A stretch of 64,000 nt of DNA from Sphingobacterium sp. GTDB taxonomy: Bacteria > Bacteroidota > Bacteroidia > Sphingobacteriales > Sphingobacteriaceae. The stretch covers positions 992,001-1,056,000 of the forward strand of contig JAITTY010000005.1 of NCBI GenBank assembly GCA_031286695.1. Reading direction: 5' to 3'. The position numbers were made by a program, and so were the translations under genes. The notes beneath the pieces are model-generated. The model saw only the letters and a list, made by a program, of their open reading frames with translations, was not told where the DNA came from and ran no database searches. Numbering within the stretch: the stretch's first letter is position 1; each line of letters opens with the position of its first letter. Shown here piece after piece: positions 1-8,911 of the stretch.

Positions 1-2420
1 CCGCTATTGACATCGATTGCATTTTTCCACCAGGCTCCACGGTCATTAAAATACTTATACTCCTGCTCTTTTCCTAACGATTTTGCGAACTGACCAACAG
101 TCCAGTCGTCAAAACTATATTCCATCGAATTTGAAAATCGGCCCAAATCATAAGGAACATACTTGTACTTTAAATAAGCATCCAGATCCCTGTTACCCGC
201 GAAACCGCCTTCAAATTTCAATGGGCTCGTTGTTTGCATTTTTTTTACGGCTTCGAATGCTTTTTCAACGTCATAATCTCTAATTCCCATCTGATAGGCC
301 CCGACGATCAACGGTATTTCATGCTCTGCAACCATTACGGGTATATACTCCATGCCAGCCGGCCCTTTAGCCAACCAGCCATTCGCCTCATACATTGCAA
401 GCTGCGATCGGACCCATTTATTGGACCATTCGGGTGTAACCAGATTCCAAAATTGATTTAAATTCCAAAAGGTATTCCAGAATGCATCACAACCTAAAGC
501 GAGATCTCCTTTATGGGGTAACCTTTGTATCGCTTCGTCTGAAGATCTCCATTCTCCATTGACATCGCTGAATGTATTTCGGCTTGCCAAAGTGCGGTAC
601 ATATTGGTATAGAACTTCTCTTTTTCTAGATAGTCTGAGGATTTTATTTCCAACCGACTTAACAATTCATCCCACACTTTATGCTGATTTGCGACGACCC
701 GGTCAATCGACCATCCAAACGGGTCTGCCAATTCGGTCTTCAGATTCTCTTCAGCGTTGGCTAAGCTCACATAGGAAATCCCAGTGCGCAGCTGCACCGC
801 TTTATCTCTGTGAACATCAAATTCTACATACATCCCTGCAAATTGAGCGCTATCAGCAACCAAATCAGCTCGTTCTGCCACCTTATCATTATGCCATGTG
901 CCATAGTTGATGATAGGTTTATCAAACTCCATGACAAAGTATACGATATAATCCTGTTTTGCATCGGTAGACCAAACGTTTTCAGACAATTGATTACTGT
1001 ATCCTACAATCTTGTAATCAGAAACCTTTTTGAGGGAAAGATCTTTAATTTTATAATCGTATTCTCCGTTTACCTTAAGATCAATCATAATACGTCCTGT
1101 ATCCGACTTATGGTAGGTATACTGCTGAAAACTAGAACGTGTTCCCGCGGTTAATTTTACATCGATATCGTGATCAAGAAGATGTACAGCATAATAACCC
1201 AATGGAGCCTTTTCGCTGGTTTTATCTATTGCAGATCGATACCCTGAATGTGAACTATACTGATCGCCGACCCTTGTTTTCAATTGACCAGCAGTAGGAA
1301 ATGTTCCCAATCCCGCCATGGTCCATTCGTGAATATGACTAAACGTACCAATAGATTCAATGGATGGTTCATAGCCCGCCTGCCAGCCAATATTTTGGTT
1401 GTCTGGACTTATCTTTACCATTCCAAAGGGCATCCATGGTCCTGGCGCTATCATCCATCTGGAATGCGCCGAACCAATCATTGTGTTCACATAATCTGAA
1501 ACGCCCCCCAATCTCTTGGGCCCTCGCACGATTGCTGACGATTGTATTAATCGTCCATTACTATAAATTTCATACTTGCTTACGACATTCTTAGCGGTAT
1601 AAGGCATCGGTATTTCAAGTTTCGCTGCACCTTTTTCAAGCGCTTTCTCATAAATCTTCTTTCCATCTAAGACTACTTTCAGCTTTTCGTCATCTCTCAG
1701 CTTCAAAAGATCAACCAGCATATGCTGAACAGGTTTTCCTCCGCTCAGAATTTCAAAATCAGATTGTTGTACATTTTTAACGATTGTAGTACAATCAGAA
1801 ATCAACTTAACACTCTGTGGACCAATTAATTTAAATGAATCAAATTCAACCCAACCGCCCTTTATGACAGTTATAGTAATCTGATTACCTCCTTTTCTGA
1901 TGAGATTGGCAGACAATGGTATGCTGATAGTCGAATTTCCAGATTTTGACGTATTATTTAGGGGTTCACCATTTCCTGTTCCCCGTTTTACTTCAAAGTT
2001 ATAAGGTTTACCATTGATTGAGATCTGTAGTGTTGGACTATTTTTAGGATCACTATTTGCCAATTTAACCTGGAGTGTGCATTGACTATCTTCTATACCG
2101 CCATTTAACACGTAGTATAGATTTAAAAAATGTGTTCTCAGACCAGAGGTCCCTCCGGTCCCACCCCATTCATTAGCAGGGCCAGGCAATACATAGGGTA
2201 AATCATTTGCTAACGTAGATTGACCGATGATAAACGCATTGTCTTCATAACCAAAATCATGTTCCAAAAATTTCTTATATTCATTTGGGGCCAAAGCAAA
2301 TTCACCACTTGAACCGTCCGAATTTCCCAATTGCCAAATTGCATGCCCCTGTCCTAAGGCAGACTGTCCACACATAAATAACAGTCCAGCTGCAAAAGAA
2401 AGTGAGAAACGTAATTTCAT
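1..2420 (-). CDS. Secreted GH92 family glycosidase (alpha-mannosidase type), 3' end cut by window edge
   Basis: The frame is open from an ATG at 2420 through the left edge (about 806 codons visible). The product starts with a signal peptide (MKLRFSLSFAAGLLFMCGQS, cleavage near SALGQ). Residues about 28-230 begin IWQLGNSDGSSGEFAL and resemble the carbohydrate-binding domain III of polysaccharide lyase family 4. The GH92 part follows, with VNTMIGSAHSRW, PGPWMPFGMVKISPDNQ and FSHIHEWTMAG. GH92 enzymes are calcium-dependent exo-alpha-mannosidases of Bacteroidota that trim host or fungal glycans, usually exported. The last visible residues (KYFNDRGAWWKNAIDV) fit the (alpha/alpha)6 region, so the C-terminal part lies outside. 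No SusC/D genes are in view, so the target glycan cannot be inferred. Family call firm; exact linkage unknown. Confidence 0.88.
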   Translation of the reverse strand, partial: MKLRFSLSFAAGLLFMCGQSALGQGHAIWQLGNSDGSSGEFALAPNEYKKFLEHDFGYEDNAFIIGQSTLANDLPYVLPGPANEWGGTGGTSGLRTHFLNLYYVLNGGIEDSQCTLQVKLANSDPKNSPTLQISINGKPYNFEVKRGTGNGEPLNNTSKSGNSTISIPLSANLIRKGGNQITITVIKGGWVEFDSFKLIGPQSVKLISDCTTIVKNVQQSDFEILSGGKPVQHMLVDLLKLRDDEKLKVVLDGKKIYEKALEKGAAKLEIPMPYTAKNVVSKYEIYSNGRLIQSSAIVRGPKRLGGVSDYVNTMIGSAHSRWMIAPGPWMPFGMVKISPDNQNIGWQAGYEPSIESIGTFSHIHEWTMAGLGTFPTAGQLKTRVGDQYSSHSGYRSAIDKTSEKAPLGYYAVHLLDHDIDVKLTAGTRSSFQQYTYHKSDTGRIMIDLKVNGEYDYKIKDLSLKKVSDYKIVGYSNQLSENVWSTDAKQDYIVYFVMEFDKPIINYGTWHNDKVAERADLVADSAQFAGMYVEFDVHRDKAVQLRTGISYVSLANAEENLKTELADPFGWSIDRVVANQHKVWDELLSRLEIKSSDYLEKEKFYTNMYRTLASRNTFSDVNGEWRSSDEAIQRLPHKGDLALGCDAFWNTFWNLNQFWNLVTPEWSNKWVRSQLAMYEANGWLAKGPAGMEYIPVMVAEHEIPLIVGAYQMGIRDYDVEKAFEAVKKMQTTSPLKFEGGFAGNRDLDAYLKYKYVPYDLGRFSNSMEYSFDDWTVGQFAKSLGKEQEYKYFNDRGAWWKNAIDVNS

Positions 2421-2504
2421 AAGTATCAGATTTATAATTTTTAATTCCATCAGTTGCTTTTCTCATAAACTGCACAAAAACTCATAACAAGCATCACATT
2501 GTAC

Positions 2505-2517
2505 ATACATTATGTAT
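2505..2517. promoter_or_regulatory. Palindrome ATACAT-T-ATGTAT, candidate operator
   Basis: Perfect 6+1+6 inverted repeat 85 bases upstream of the GH92 start codon. The same half-sites recur in opposite order at 2596-2607. Paired sites of this type before a glycan-degradation gene suit a GntR- or LacI-type repressor; which regulator binds is unknown and none is encoded nearby. Confidence 0.4.
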
Positions 2518-2595
2518 TTGACAAAACACTTAAAAGCAAAACATTAAGCACAATATTACTATAAAAAAAACAAATATCAAATGAATATACGCAAA

Positions 2596-2607
2596 ATGTA
2601 TATACAT
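2596..2607. promoter_or_regulatory. Palindrome ATGTATATACAT, candidate operator
   Basis: Perfect 12-base palindrome sharing the ATGTAT/ATACAT half-sites of 2505-2517. Centre-to-centre distance is about 90 bases. TGTATATACA cores are known for some GntR/HutC-type repressors, but in AT-rich DNA a chance match cannot be excluded. Confidence 0.4.
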
Positions 2608-3053
2608 ATAAAGAAACCAAACGAATTGACACGAAACCTCGGAAAATGAAAGATTTTGATTTACAGGTGAGAAAGCTTGGAAAATTTATAATTTACTCGA
2701 TGTTAAACCTCTTGAACACCTTACCCGATTGTAGGGACGAACAACTTCAATCTACAAAAATTTTTATACGGACTACTCATTGGAAACCTGGCGTCGAGAT
2801 AAACGAACAAATTGAAAAAAATCCCCGAACGTCATCATCTCAGGGTTAAAACTTATCAAAAAATCAGGCAAAGCAATAATTACTATTGGCTATTTGGATC
2901 CAATAAGTTATATTTATACAATTATTTGCTTTAAAACCTTAAAGATAATAGTATTATCTTTTGTATTATCATTATAAACAATATTCTACCCATTTGTGTA
3001 GAAACTTATTTGATTGCTGGATAGAGATTTAATATTTTGAACAGGTATAGATA

Positions 3054-3079
3054 TTACTTTGACGATGATTACAAAGTAA
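3054..3079. promoter_or_regulatory. Inverted repeat TTACTTTG-N10-CAAAGTAA upstream of luxR-type gene
   Basis: Two perfect 8-base arms separated by 10 bases, ending 137 bases before the start codon of the LuxR-type regulator. Length and symmetry suit a dimeric HTH operator such as a lux-box-like autoregulatory site. The left arm also resembles a Bacteroidota -7 element, so the repeat might overlap the promoter. Assignment to this regulator is inference. Confidence 0.4.
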
Positions 3080-3216
3080 GGATAGGAATGTAAGAAGGCC
3101 TATTTCTAGCGTATAAATTGAGATTACGCCCTTATTTTTGTAACTTGCACGCCAGGACAACATCGATTTTACGTGGTATTCAAAAGCGATTACGGATCAT
3201 CTTTGTAATTTACACT

Positions 3217-3978
3217 ATGAAAATTAAGATTGAAGATTTTTTCAAGCCGGTACAAGTTAAAGACGACTTTAGCAAAGATGATTATGAGATTGTCGAAGCC
3301 TTTATTAATTTCGCTAAATCCTTAAGCAGATTAACCTATCAAAGTATATATTTAATTGATTATTCAAAGAAAAGCTTTCTATTTGTTTCTGATAATCCAA
3401 TTTTTTTATGTGGCAGCACACCTACTGAAGTAATGCGAGAAGGTTATTATCATTATGTTAATAATGTCCCTGAGAGCGATTTACATTTACTAAAAAAGAT
3501 AAACGATGTTGGTTTTGACTTTTTCGGGAATTTGGTTGCCGAAGATCGCTTAAAATTCTCTATATCTTATGATTTTCATTTAAAACAACCCGGTAATAAG
3601 CCACTTTTAGTGAACCATAAACTCAAGCCCCTGCTGTTGGATAAGTTTTCCAATCCTTGGATCGCGCTCTGCCTGGTTTCGATGTCCTCGCATGCAAACT
3701 CGGGAAACATTCGATTTAAATCTGATGAAGATGGAAAACAATTTGAATATGACCTTGATAAAGATATTTGGGTAGAAACTCCCCGTATTAAATTGAAACC
3801 CCGCGAAAAGGATATTCTTCTCTTTTCGGCACAAGGTCTTACGATGGATCAAATAGCAGATCGGTTATATGTATCAATTGATACAGTGAAATTTCATAAA
3901 AAACAGATATTTTCAAAGCTAAAAGTCAAAAGCATAACAGAAGCCACAGCATTGGCCATTGAGTTATCTCTTTTTTGA
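3217..3978 (+). CDS. LuxR-type transcriptional regulator with N-terminal PAS-like sensor
   Basis: A 253-residue protein. I start it at the ATG at 3217 (MKIKIEDFFKPVQ); an upstream TTG in the same frame gives a low-complexity extension. Residues about 35-120 look like a PAS fold (SIYLIDYSKKSFLFVSDNP). The last 65 residues are a clear LuxR/GerE helix-turn-helix: LKPREKDILLFSAQGLTMDQ, then IADRLYVSIDTVKFHKKQIF, ending in the dimerisation helix. It lacks the typical AHL-binding domain, so the ligand or signal is unknown. It converges with the acyltransferase gene, the two stop codons lying only about 6 bases apart, which suggests a functional unit with the two minus-strand genes. Confidence 0.85.
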   Translation: MKIKIEDFFKPVQVKDDFSKDDYEIVEAFINFAKSLSRLTYQSIYLIDYSKKSFLFVSDNPIFLCGSTPTEVMREGYYHYVNNVPESDLHLLKKINDVGFDFFGNLVAEDRLKFSISYDFHLKQPGNKPLLVNHKLKPLLLDKFSNPWIALCLVSMSSHANSGNIRFKSDEDGKQFEYDLDKDIWVETPRIKLKPREKDILLFSAQGLTMDQIADRLYVSIDTVKFHKKQIFSKLKVKSITEATALAIELSLF

Positions 3979-3984
3979 TGTTTG

Positions 3985-4677
3985 CTATACACTATTTTTT
4001 GAACATAACAACATTTGGTTAGACATCTCAACAAATTTTTGGATATCCACATTATTTCCTATGCTAAATTGAGAATACTTATTCTTCTCTACAAAAGTTT
4101 TCAGCCATTCCGATTTAATATAGATTGGTAAGGTCTCAGAATATAAGTAAATAATCGGATCTCCAAGCTGATAAGATTCAATTTCCAATTTCCGAAGTGT
4201 ATTCACAACTTTCCGGTCACATTCGGCTATGACTAATCCACTGCCAAGGCTATATGGGCCATAAAAAGCATCAAAAAGCATCTTTTTCAGGATATTGATT
4301 CGATTACCTACTATCTTTCCAGAAATAACAAACCTTCCGATATGCCAAAAATTAGTTACTTGTGGAATTAACAAGCTTTCTGTTTCGATATCAAATAATT
4401 TCTGAATCGGCAAACTTGTCTCCTTATCCCAAAATGTAATTCTAATAGATGCCTGAATACCGTTATCAAGCTTACTTCGAAGGACATAATAAATGGAACG
4501 ATCAAAAAAAGTATGATCCTCTCCTATTAATGACTCAAAATCAAACTTATATTCCTCTTCGGAATAACTATCCAGTTTGTAATGCTCCTGAGTCGTTACT
4601 AAATAAAAATGAATAAGTTCAGGAAGTTCGTTTTTATTAAGCTTGGTAAAATAATAATTTTCAGGCGTCCAGTTCAT
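3985..4677 (-). CDS. LuxI/FeeM-like GNAT-fold N-acyltransferase
   Basis: A 230-residue protein. The central region resembles autoinducer synthases and N-acyl amino acid synthases (FeeM): FWHIGRFVISGKIVGNR, a helix, then GSGLVIAECDRKVVNTLRKL and ESYQLGDPIIYLYSETLP. In LuxI-type enzymes this is the E-x-S-R-(F/L) strand followed by the acyl-CoA/ACP binding part; here the Arg-Phe pair is kept but the Glu is replaced. It would therefore transfer an acyl group from acyl-ACP or acyl-CoA to an amine, but substrate and product cannot be told. It lies 118 bases downstream of the E1-like gene on the same strand, probably co-transcribed. The alternative is a plain GNAT acetyltransferase. Confidence 0.62.
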   Translation of the reverse strand: MNWTPENYYFTKLNKNELPELIHFYLVTTQEHYKLDSYSEEEYKFDFESLIGEDHTFFDRSIYYVLRSKLDNGIQASIRITFWDKETSLPIQKLFDIETESLLIPQVTNFWHIGRFVISGKIVGNRINILKKMLFDAFYGPYSLGSGLVIAECDRKVVNTLRKLEIESYQLGDPIIYLYSETLPIYIKSEWLKTFVEKNKYSQFSIGNNVDIQKFVEMSNQMLLCSKNSV

Positions 4678-4795
4678 GCAAATGTTATTCGATATGCAAT
4701 TATAAAAATAAAGACTTTTCGTTTAAATTCCCACAGCAACAAATTTACTACACAAAAGTGTAATGGAACGAATATTTTTTTCAATTATATTAAGT

Positions 4796-5545
4796 TCAGC
4801 TCATCATTGATAAATAATAGGAATCCGGAAAGAATTTTACAGGTTTTGCTGTTGCCAAATTGAACACGGTGTGACTGACCATTCCCGACAACAGATATAA
4901 ACCTAGCGACAGCTGCGGCGGTGGAGACGTCAATGCTATTTTACCATATTCTGCCAAAAATTCCTCAAACCATTTCGTATCGATATCTTTTGCCTTTAAG
5001 CTATCCACAATAAATTTACCGACATTTAATTCAAATGTCTGGTGTGCCTTTTCCAACGACTGCAGATTAAGGCCTTCGGGAGGAAGAACAGTTAAAAATC
5101 CCGCCCAACCTAAATTATAAGGATGTACTACTGGTATATTTCTTTTGGCCATATATTGGTCAAAAACAAAAGGGATATCGGAAGAAAAATCCAGTGCATT
5201 AATGGCAACCCTATGATTGAGATCGATATCATACAAGTTGTCCTTATCAATAAATTCAGGAAATACTGTTATATTGGCTTCTGGATTAATTGCATGCAAA
5301 CGATCACGCAAGGCTATTGCTTTCTTGACACCAATATCCTTGTTTGTATAATTTTGACGGTTTAGGTTTGTCAATTCAACAATATCTCCATCAGCAATTG
5401 TCAAATTTTCGAAACCCATCCGCAATAAGCATTCTGCGATATAACTCCCTATTCCACATCCCCCTATCAATACGGGAAAATCTTTTATACGTTGTTGCTC
5501 CTCTTCTTTAATATGTATGTTGTTCCGAATATACCTCAAATCCAT
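4796..5545 (-). CDS. E1-like ThiF/MoeB-family adenylyltransferase, minimal form
   Basis: A 249-residue protein with a complete E1 nucleotide-binding core: GGCGIGS at 28-34, DGD at 52-54, NLNRQ at 60-64, then DIGVKKA at 70-76 and a segment ending in INPEA. E1-like enzymes adenylate the C-terminal carboxylate of a small protein or peptide, or a carboxylic acid. The only cysteines are C30 and C39, both inside the nucleotide-binding region, so it lacks the CxxC zinc pairs and the catalytic cysteine of MoeB/UBA1. No ubiquitin-like partner is encoded nearby. The neighbouring acyltransferase suggests use in making a small molecule or modified peptide. Fold is firm, role is inference. Confidence 0.8.
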   Translation of the reverse strand: MDLRYIRNNIHIKEEEQQRIKDFPVLIGGCGIGSYIAECLLRMGFENLTIADGDIVELTNLNRQNYTNKDIGVKKAIALRDRLHAINPEANITVFPEFIDKDNLYDIDLNHRVAINALDFSSDIPFVFDQYMAKRNIPVVHPYNLGWAGFLTVLPPEGLNLQSLEKAHQTFELNVGKFIVDSLKAKDIDTKWFEEFLAEYGKIALTSPPPQLSLGLYLLSGMVSHTVFNLATAKPVKFFPDSYYLSMMS

Positions 5546-5612
5546 AGCTAATATTTCAATAATTTTGTATCACATAAAGATAGAATTATAATTTATAATA
5601 TTATTATTAAAG

Positions 5613-5629
5613 AAATTGCTAAGCAATTT
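5613..5629. promoter_or_regulatory. Palindrome AAATTGCT-A-AGCAATTT in the E1-like/DUF2200 divergent region
   Basis: A perfect 8+1+8 inverted repeat followed on the plus strand by a short T-run (5627-5632). No plus-strand gene ends just upstream, so an operator is more likely than a terminator. It lies 68 bases upstream of the E1-like start and 109 upstream of the DUF2200 start. Confidence 0.3.
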
Positions 5630-5737
5630 TTTCTGATAGCCCAATTCCAACTTGTTTAAGTTTTTCCTTATTTTCAAATAAAAATTACTGAGAATGAAAG
5701 GTAAAATGAATATCTTTAATAAAATCAACTTATAAAA

Positions 5738-6088
5738 ATGGACAATACAAGAATATACCGCATGTCATTTGCTGGTGTGTATCCGCTTTATATACAAAAG
5801 GCTGAAAGAAAAGGACGCACCAAAGAGGAGGTCGACGAAATTATATGCTGGCTAACCGGTTATAGTCCTGCATCGCTACAGCAGTTAATTGACAATAAAG
5901 TTGACTTTGAACATTTCTTTAAACAAGCTCCAGGTTTAAACCCGAATGTTTCGAAAATCAAGGGAGTCATCTGTGGCTATCGCATTGAGGATATTGAAGA
6001 CCCGCTTGTTCAAAAAGTTCGTTATCTCGATAAGCTGATCGATGAACTGGCCAAGGGTAAATCAATGGAAAAAATTTTAAGAAAATAA
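5738..6088 (+). CDS. DUF2200 family protein
   Basis: A 116-residue cytoplasmic protein with the family opening ([20 protein letters not shown], residues 5-24) and the hallmark ITGY-like stretch [14 protein letters not shown], followed by [19 protein letters not shown]2200 members are small, widespread in Bacteria and uncharacterised. Length matches the family, so it appears complete. It stands alone between divergent and convergent neighbours. Confidence 0.85.
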   Translation: MDNTRIYRMSFAGVYPLYIQKAERKGRTKEEVDEIICWLTGYSPASLQQLIDNKVDFEHFFKQAPGLNPNVSKIKGVICGYRIEDIEDPLVQKVRYLDKLIDELAKGKSMEKILRK

Positions 6089-6123
6089 ATGCTGTTACAA
6101 TTTTTATATGGCGCGTAATCTTA

Positions 6124-7377
6124 TTATTCCAGCGCATAGATAGCACCATCTGCGGAACCAAAATAAAGACACTTGTCTTCGATCCATATTGTTGAAAAGA
6201 CACTTCCCATCTGCAAATAATCTGCAAACAAACGAGTAATATCGTCCTCATATTTTTGTTGCAAATCGGCACGAAGTACACCTTTATCATTGAAAAACAG
6301 CCGCTTTTTCTTGCTACTTGATTCGGTTTGAAAAATAGGTGAAACCTCACCATTTTTTATGTTCAATCTATAAATTACACCATCCAATGTCCCGAAAAAA
6401 GCTTCATTACCAGCAATCGAAGCACTGCTAAATGTGTTTAAAGGCACCTTGGGTTCGGCCAATTTCACTCCGTCCATTTTATTTAAAACAAGTATACTAT
6501 AGGAATCCGACATGGTTACAACAAGTCTTTTGTCAAAAACACTTGGTATACTTGTCCAGCTTCCCGGTTGATGGTAAACCCAAACACCGCTACCGTTGTT
6601 CGCATTAAGCGCATAAACGTTAAAGTCCCGGGCTCCAAAATAGACTGTACTATCAGCAAGCACTGCGTGAAACTGAATCTCACCTTTAGGAAAATAACGT
6701 TCACCGACAGTTTTAAATTTCCATTGTAAAGTACCGTCTTTTTTTAAACAGTAGAAAGAGCCATCAAAACTACCGATGTAAACATTTTCTGGTGTCAATG
6801 TGGGAGCTGCATGTACAATTCCTCCCGTCAAGAATTTCCAAACGAGTTTTCCAGATTTAGCATCGACGGCATAGATATGGTAATCTCCAGATCCAAAATA
6901 CACAACACCATCTGCAACGGCTGGGGATGAATGAAAATAATCCCAAACATCATAACTCTTCTCTCCATTGGTTGAAAATCGCCACAATTCTCGTCCTGTA
7001 TCGACATCTAGTGCATACAAGTATCCGTCAGCACTTAAAAAATATACGATTGAAGCTTCAACAGCAACAGTCGATCGAATCTCACCGCCCGTTTTATACT
7101 TCCATAATATATTGCCGCTCGTTTTATTTAAAGCATAAAGATTACTGTCACAAGATCCTATAAAGACGATATCGCCACAAATGACTGGCGAAGAAAAGAG
7201 CTTTCCCTTAGTCTGGAATTTCCATTTCAACAAAGGTTTTGAACTGATAGCGGAAAAAGATGTATTATTTTGGCGGTCTAGGACCCGAGCAAGATGCTGT
7301 CCCCGTAATGGAAAAAGACCTCCTACAACAAAAAGTAGGATAATAATCGGACGCCAATCATATTTCAATCCAAGCAT
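6124..7377 (-). CDS. PQQ-type beta-propeller protein (BamB-like)
   Basis: A 417-residue exported protein with one hydrophobic N-terminal segment (residues 10-24, IIILLFVVGGLFPLRGQ) that acts as signal peptide or anchor. The rest is a string of PQQ-like blades, each with a pattern such as VVYFGSGDYHIYAVDAKSGK or VYIGSFDGSFYCL, starting near residue 48 and ending with the last blade at GSADGAIYALE. Such propellers are scaffold or ligand-binding proteins; BamB, the best known, serves outer-membrane protein assembly. There is no lipobox Cys, and no quinoprotein dehydrogenase catalytic motif, so an enzyme role is unlikely. It is followed upstream on the same strand by the NamZ-like gene 95 bases away. 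Confidence 0.8.
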   Translation of the reverse strand: MLGLKYDWRPIIILLFVVGGLFPLRGQHLARVLDRQNNTSFSAISSKPLLKWKFQTKGKLFSSPVICGDIVFIGSCDSNLYALNKTSGNILWKYKTGGEIRSTVAVEASIVYFLSADGYLYALDVDTGRELWRFSTNGEKSYDVWDYFHSSPAVADGVVYFGSGDYHIYAVDAKSGKLVWKFLTGGIVHAAPTLTPENVYIGSFDGSFYCLKKDGTLQWKFKTVGERYFPKGEIQFHAVLADSTVYFGARDFNVYALNANNGSGVWVYHQPGSWTSIPSVFDKRLVVTMSDSYSILVLNKMDGVKLAEPKVPLNTFSSASIAGNEAFFGTLDGVIYRLNIKNGEVSPIFQTESSSKKKRLFFNDKGVLRADLQQKYEDDITRLFADYLQMGSVFSTIWIEDKCLYFGSADGAIYALE

Positions 7378-7472
7378 CGGTGTATTTTATTTAGAATGAT
7401 AGGTTATTCTTTAGCACTATAAAATAGCTATGCTATTCATTATTTTCTCTTAGAGATTATGTAGACATTGTA

Positions 7473-8687
7473 TTAGGGATAGATAAGGTATTTCTTTCTC
7501 ATCTTTTTATAATTACTTAGCCCTGGCTCCCAGGTTTTTCGGATCTCTTCTTCTGAATTACCAGCTTCGATTTGTTTACGAAATAAACCTACCCCCACGA
7601 GCTTTTCGATACTTCCAATCTGTTTCGAAAATGACTGATCAAAAAACTTGTCTTTTTCCGGAGAATTTCGATAAAGCTCGATAATCCACGATAAGTTTAA
7701 TTTTTTACTAGCGACAAGCTTTTGCAGATCGTATTTACGCAAATCTATTCCGTAGCATTCTTCATTCATGAAAAGCGGTGATTCACTCATGCCTTTTTTA
7801 CTGACAGGAACAAATGAAAAATCATATATGCCCTTGTAAATTGGGCTACCAATTATAACAAAAGGATAATCTGTCCCTCTGCCATGATTTACTTTTACAC
7901 CTTCAAAAAGGCAGGTACTTGGATACAATAGGATACTTTGTTCGGTGTTTAGATTGGGGGAAGGGTTAACCGGCAGCTTATAGAGCATATTATGGTCATA
8001 ATCTGCTACAGGAATAATCTTCAATTTACATTTCTTTTCGGTAGCCATCCAACCTTCTCCATTAATCATCTGTGCAAATTCGGCTGTCGTCATCCCGTGT
8101 GCAATAGGGATAGGGAATTGCCCGATACCTGACTTATATTCCATATCCAAAATAGGTCCATCGATCAGGTAAGCATTCGGATTCGGTCGATCTAAAATCA
8201 GGAGTTCCTTATCATTTTCAGCACAGGCTTCCATAATATCCCGTAGTGTATTAATATTGGTATAAAATCTTACACCCATATCCTGCACGTCATAGATAAG
8301 CAGATCGATATCTTTTAGATCTTGAGCTGATGGTTTTTTCTTGTTTCCATACAAGGACACGATAGGAATTTTAGTTATCGGATCGATCTCATCCCCTACT
8401 TCGGTTCCATTGCTGGCATTCCCCCGAAAACCATGTTCAGGGCCAAAGATCCGAACAATTTGGACACCTCGAGCAATTAAACTATCAACGAGGTGTCGAC
8501 CTTTAATAATCGTAGATGGATTGCCCAATAGCGCAACACGTTTATTCATTAAATAAGGAACATAACGCTCAGTTTGTTCCGCTCCAGTTTGTATACGATC
8601 ATTGCAATAATTTAGCGAAGTTTGTGCAGTCGCATTATTGAAAAGGAATAGAGTTAATATAAAAATGAGCACCGATTTCATATCCAT
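7473..8687 (-). CDS. NamZ-like exo-beta-N-acetylmuramidase (DUF1343, GH171)
   Basis: A 404-residue protein with signal peptide (MDMKSVLIFILTLFLFNNAT, cleavage after AQ; MKSVL at 8681 is an equally good start). DUF1343 hallmarks are present: VALLGNPSTI, IFGPEHGFRG, IYDVQDMGVRFYTNI, LDRPNPN and IAHGMTTAEFA. The family, characterised as NamZ in Bacillus and Tannerella, removes non-reducing terminal MurNAc from peptidoglycan fragments, so a periplasmic cell-wall recycling or scavenging role is likely. No MurNAc transporter or MurQ gene is nearby. It is divergent from the AraC-type gene, which could control it. Confidence 0.85.
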   Translation of the reverse strand: MDMKSVLIFILTLFLFNNATAQTSLNYCNDRIQTGAEQTERYVPYLMNKRVALLGNPSTIIKGRHLVDSLIARGVQIVRIFGPEHGFRGNASNGTEVGDEIDPITKIPIVSLYGNKKKPSAQDLKDIDLLIYDVQDMGVRFYTNINTLRDIMEACAENDKELLILDRPNPNAYLIDGPILDMEYKSGIGQFPIPIAHGMTTAEFAQMINGEGWMATEKKCKLKIIPVADYDHNMLYKLPVNPSPNLNTEQSILLYPSTCLFEGVKVNHGRGTDYPFVIIGSPIYKGIYDFSFVPVSKKGMSESPLFMNEECYGIDLRKYDLQKLVASKKLNLSWIIELYRNSPEKDKFFDQSFSKQIGSIEKLVGVGLFRKQIEAGNSEEEIRKTWEPGLSNYKKMRKKYLIYP

Positions 8688-8911
8688 TTGGTTTATAATT
8701 ATAAAATATAGCCGCTGAGCATCAAGCTATTTCGATTGCAGAAAACTAAACTAAGAATAAAGCTCTATTTTAGCAAATCATTTGTTAAAATTGATAAACA
8801 AGTTTTATCCCACTAACTTTGGAGTATTATTGGGAAGCATGATTTACACATGAAACAATAGATGACATTCAAAAGCTGTGGCATACTAAATTTTTATAAG
8901 AATAATTGACA

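Larger units (their letters stand above)
2421..3216. other. 796-base intergenic region between GH92 and luxR-type genes
   Basis: No convincing gene. An ATG-started frame of 67 codons at 2646-2849 matches no family I know and is judged chance. The region is very AT-rich. It holds two palindromes near the GH92 start (2505-2517 and 2596-2607) and one inverted repeat near the luxR-type gene (3054-3079), so it is probably regulatory for both flanking genes, which are transcribed divergently. Confidence 0.6.

Noticed and set aside
83..1594. Several plus-strand frames
   Set aside because: They are antisense shadows of the GH92 gene, whose minus frame is open throughout and carries clear family motifs.
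2646..2849. 67-codon plus-strand frame between GH92 and luxR-type genes
   Set aside because: No family resemblance, no promoter, composition like chance in AT-rich DNA.
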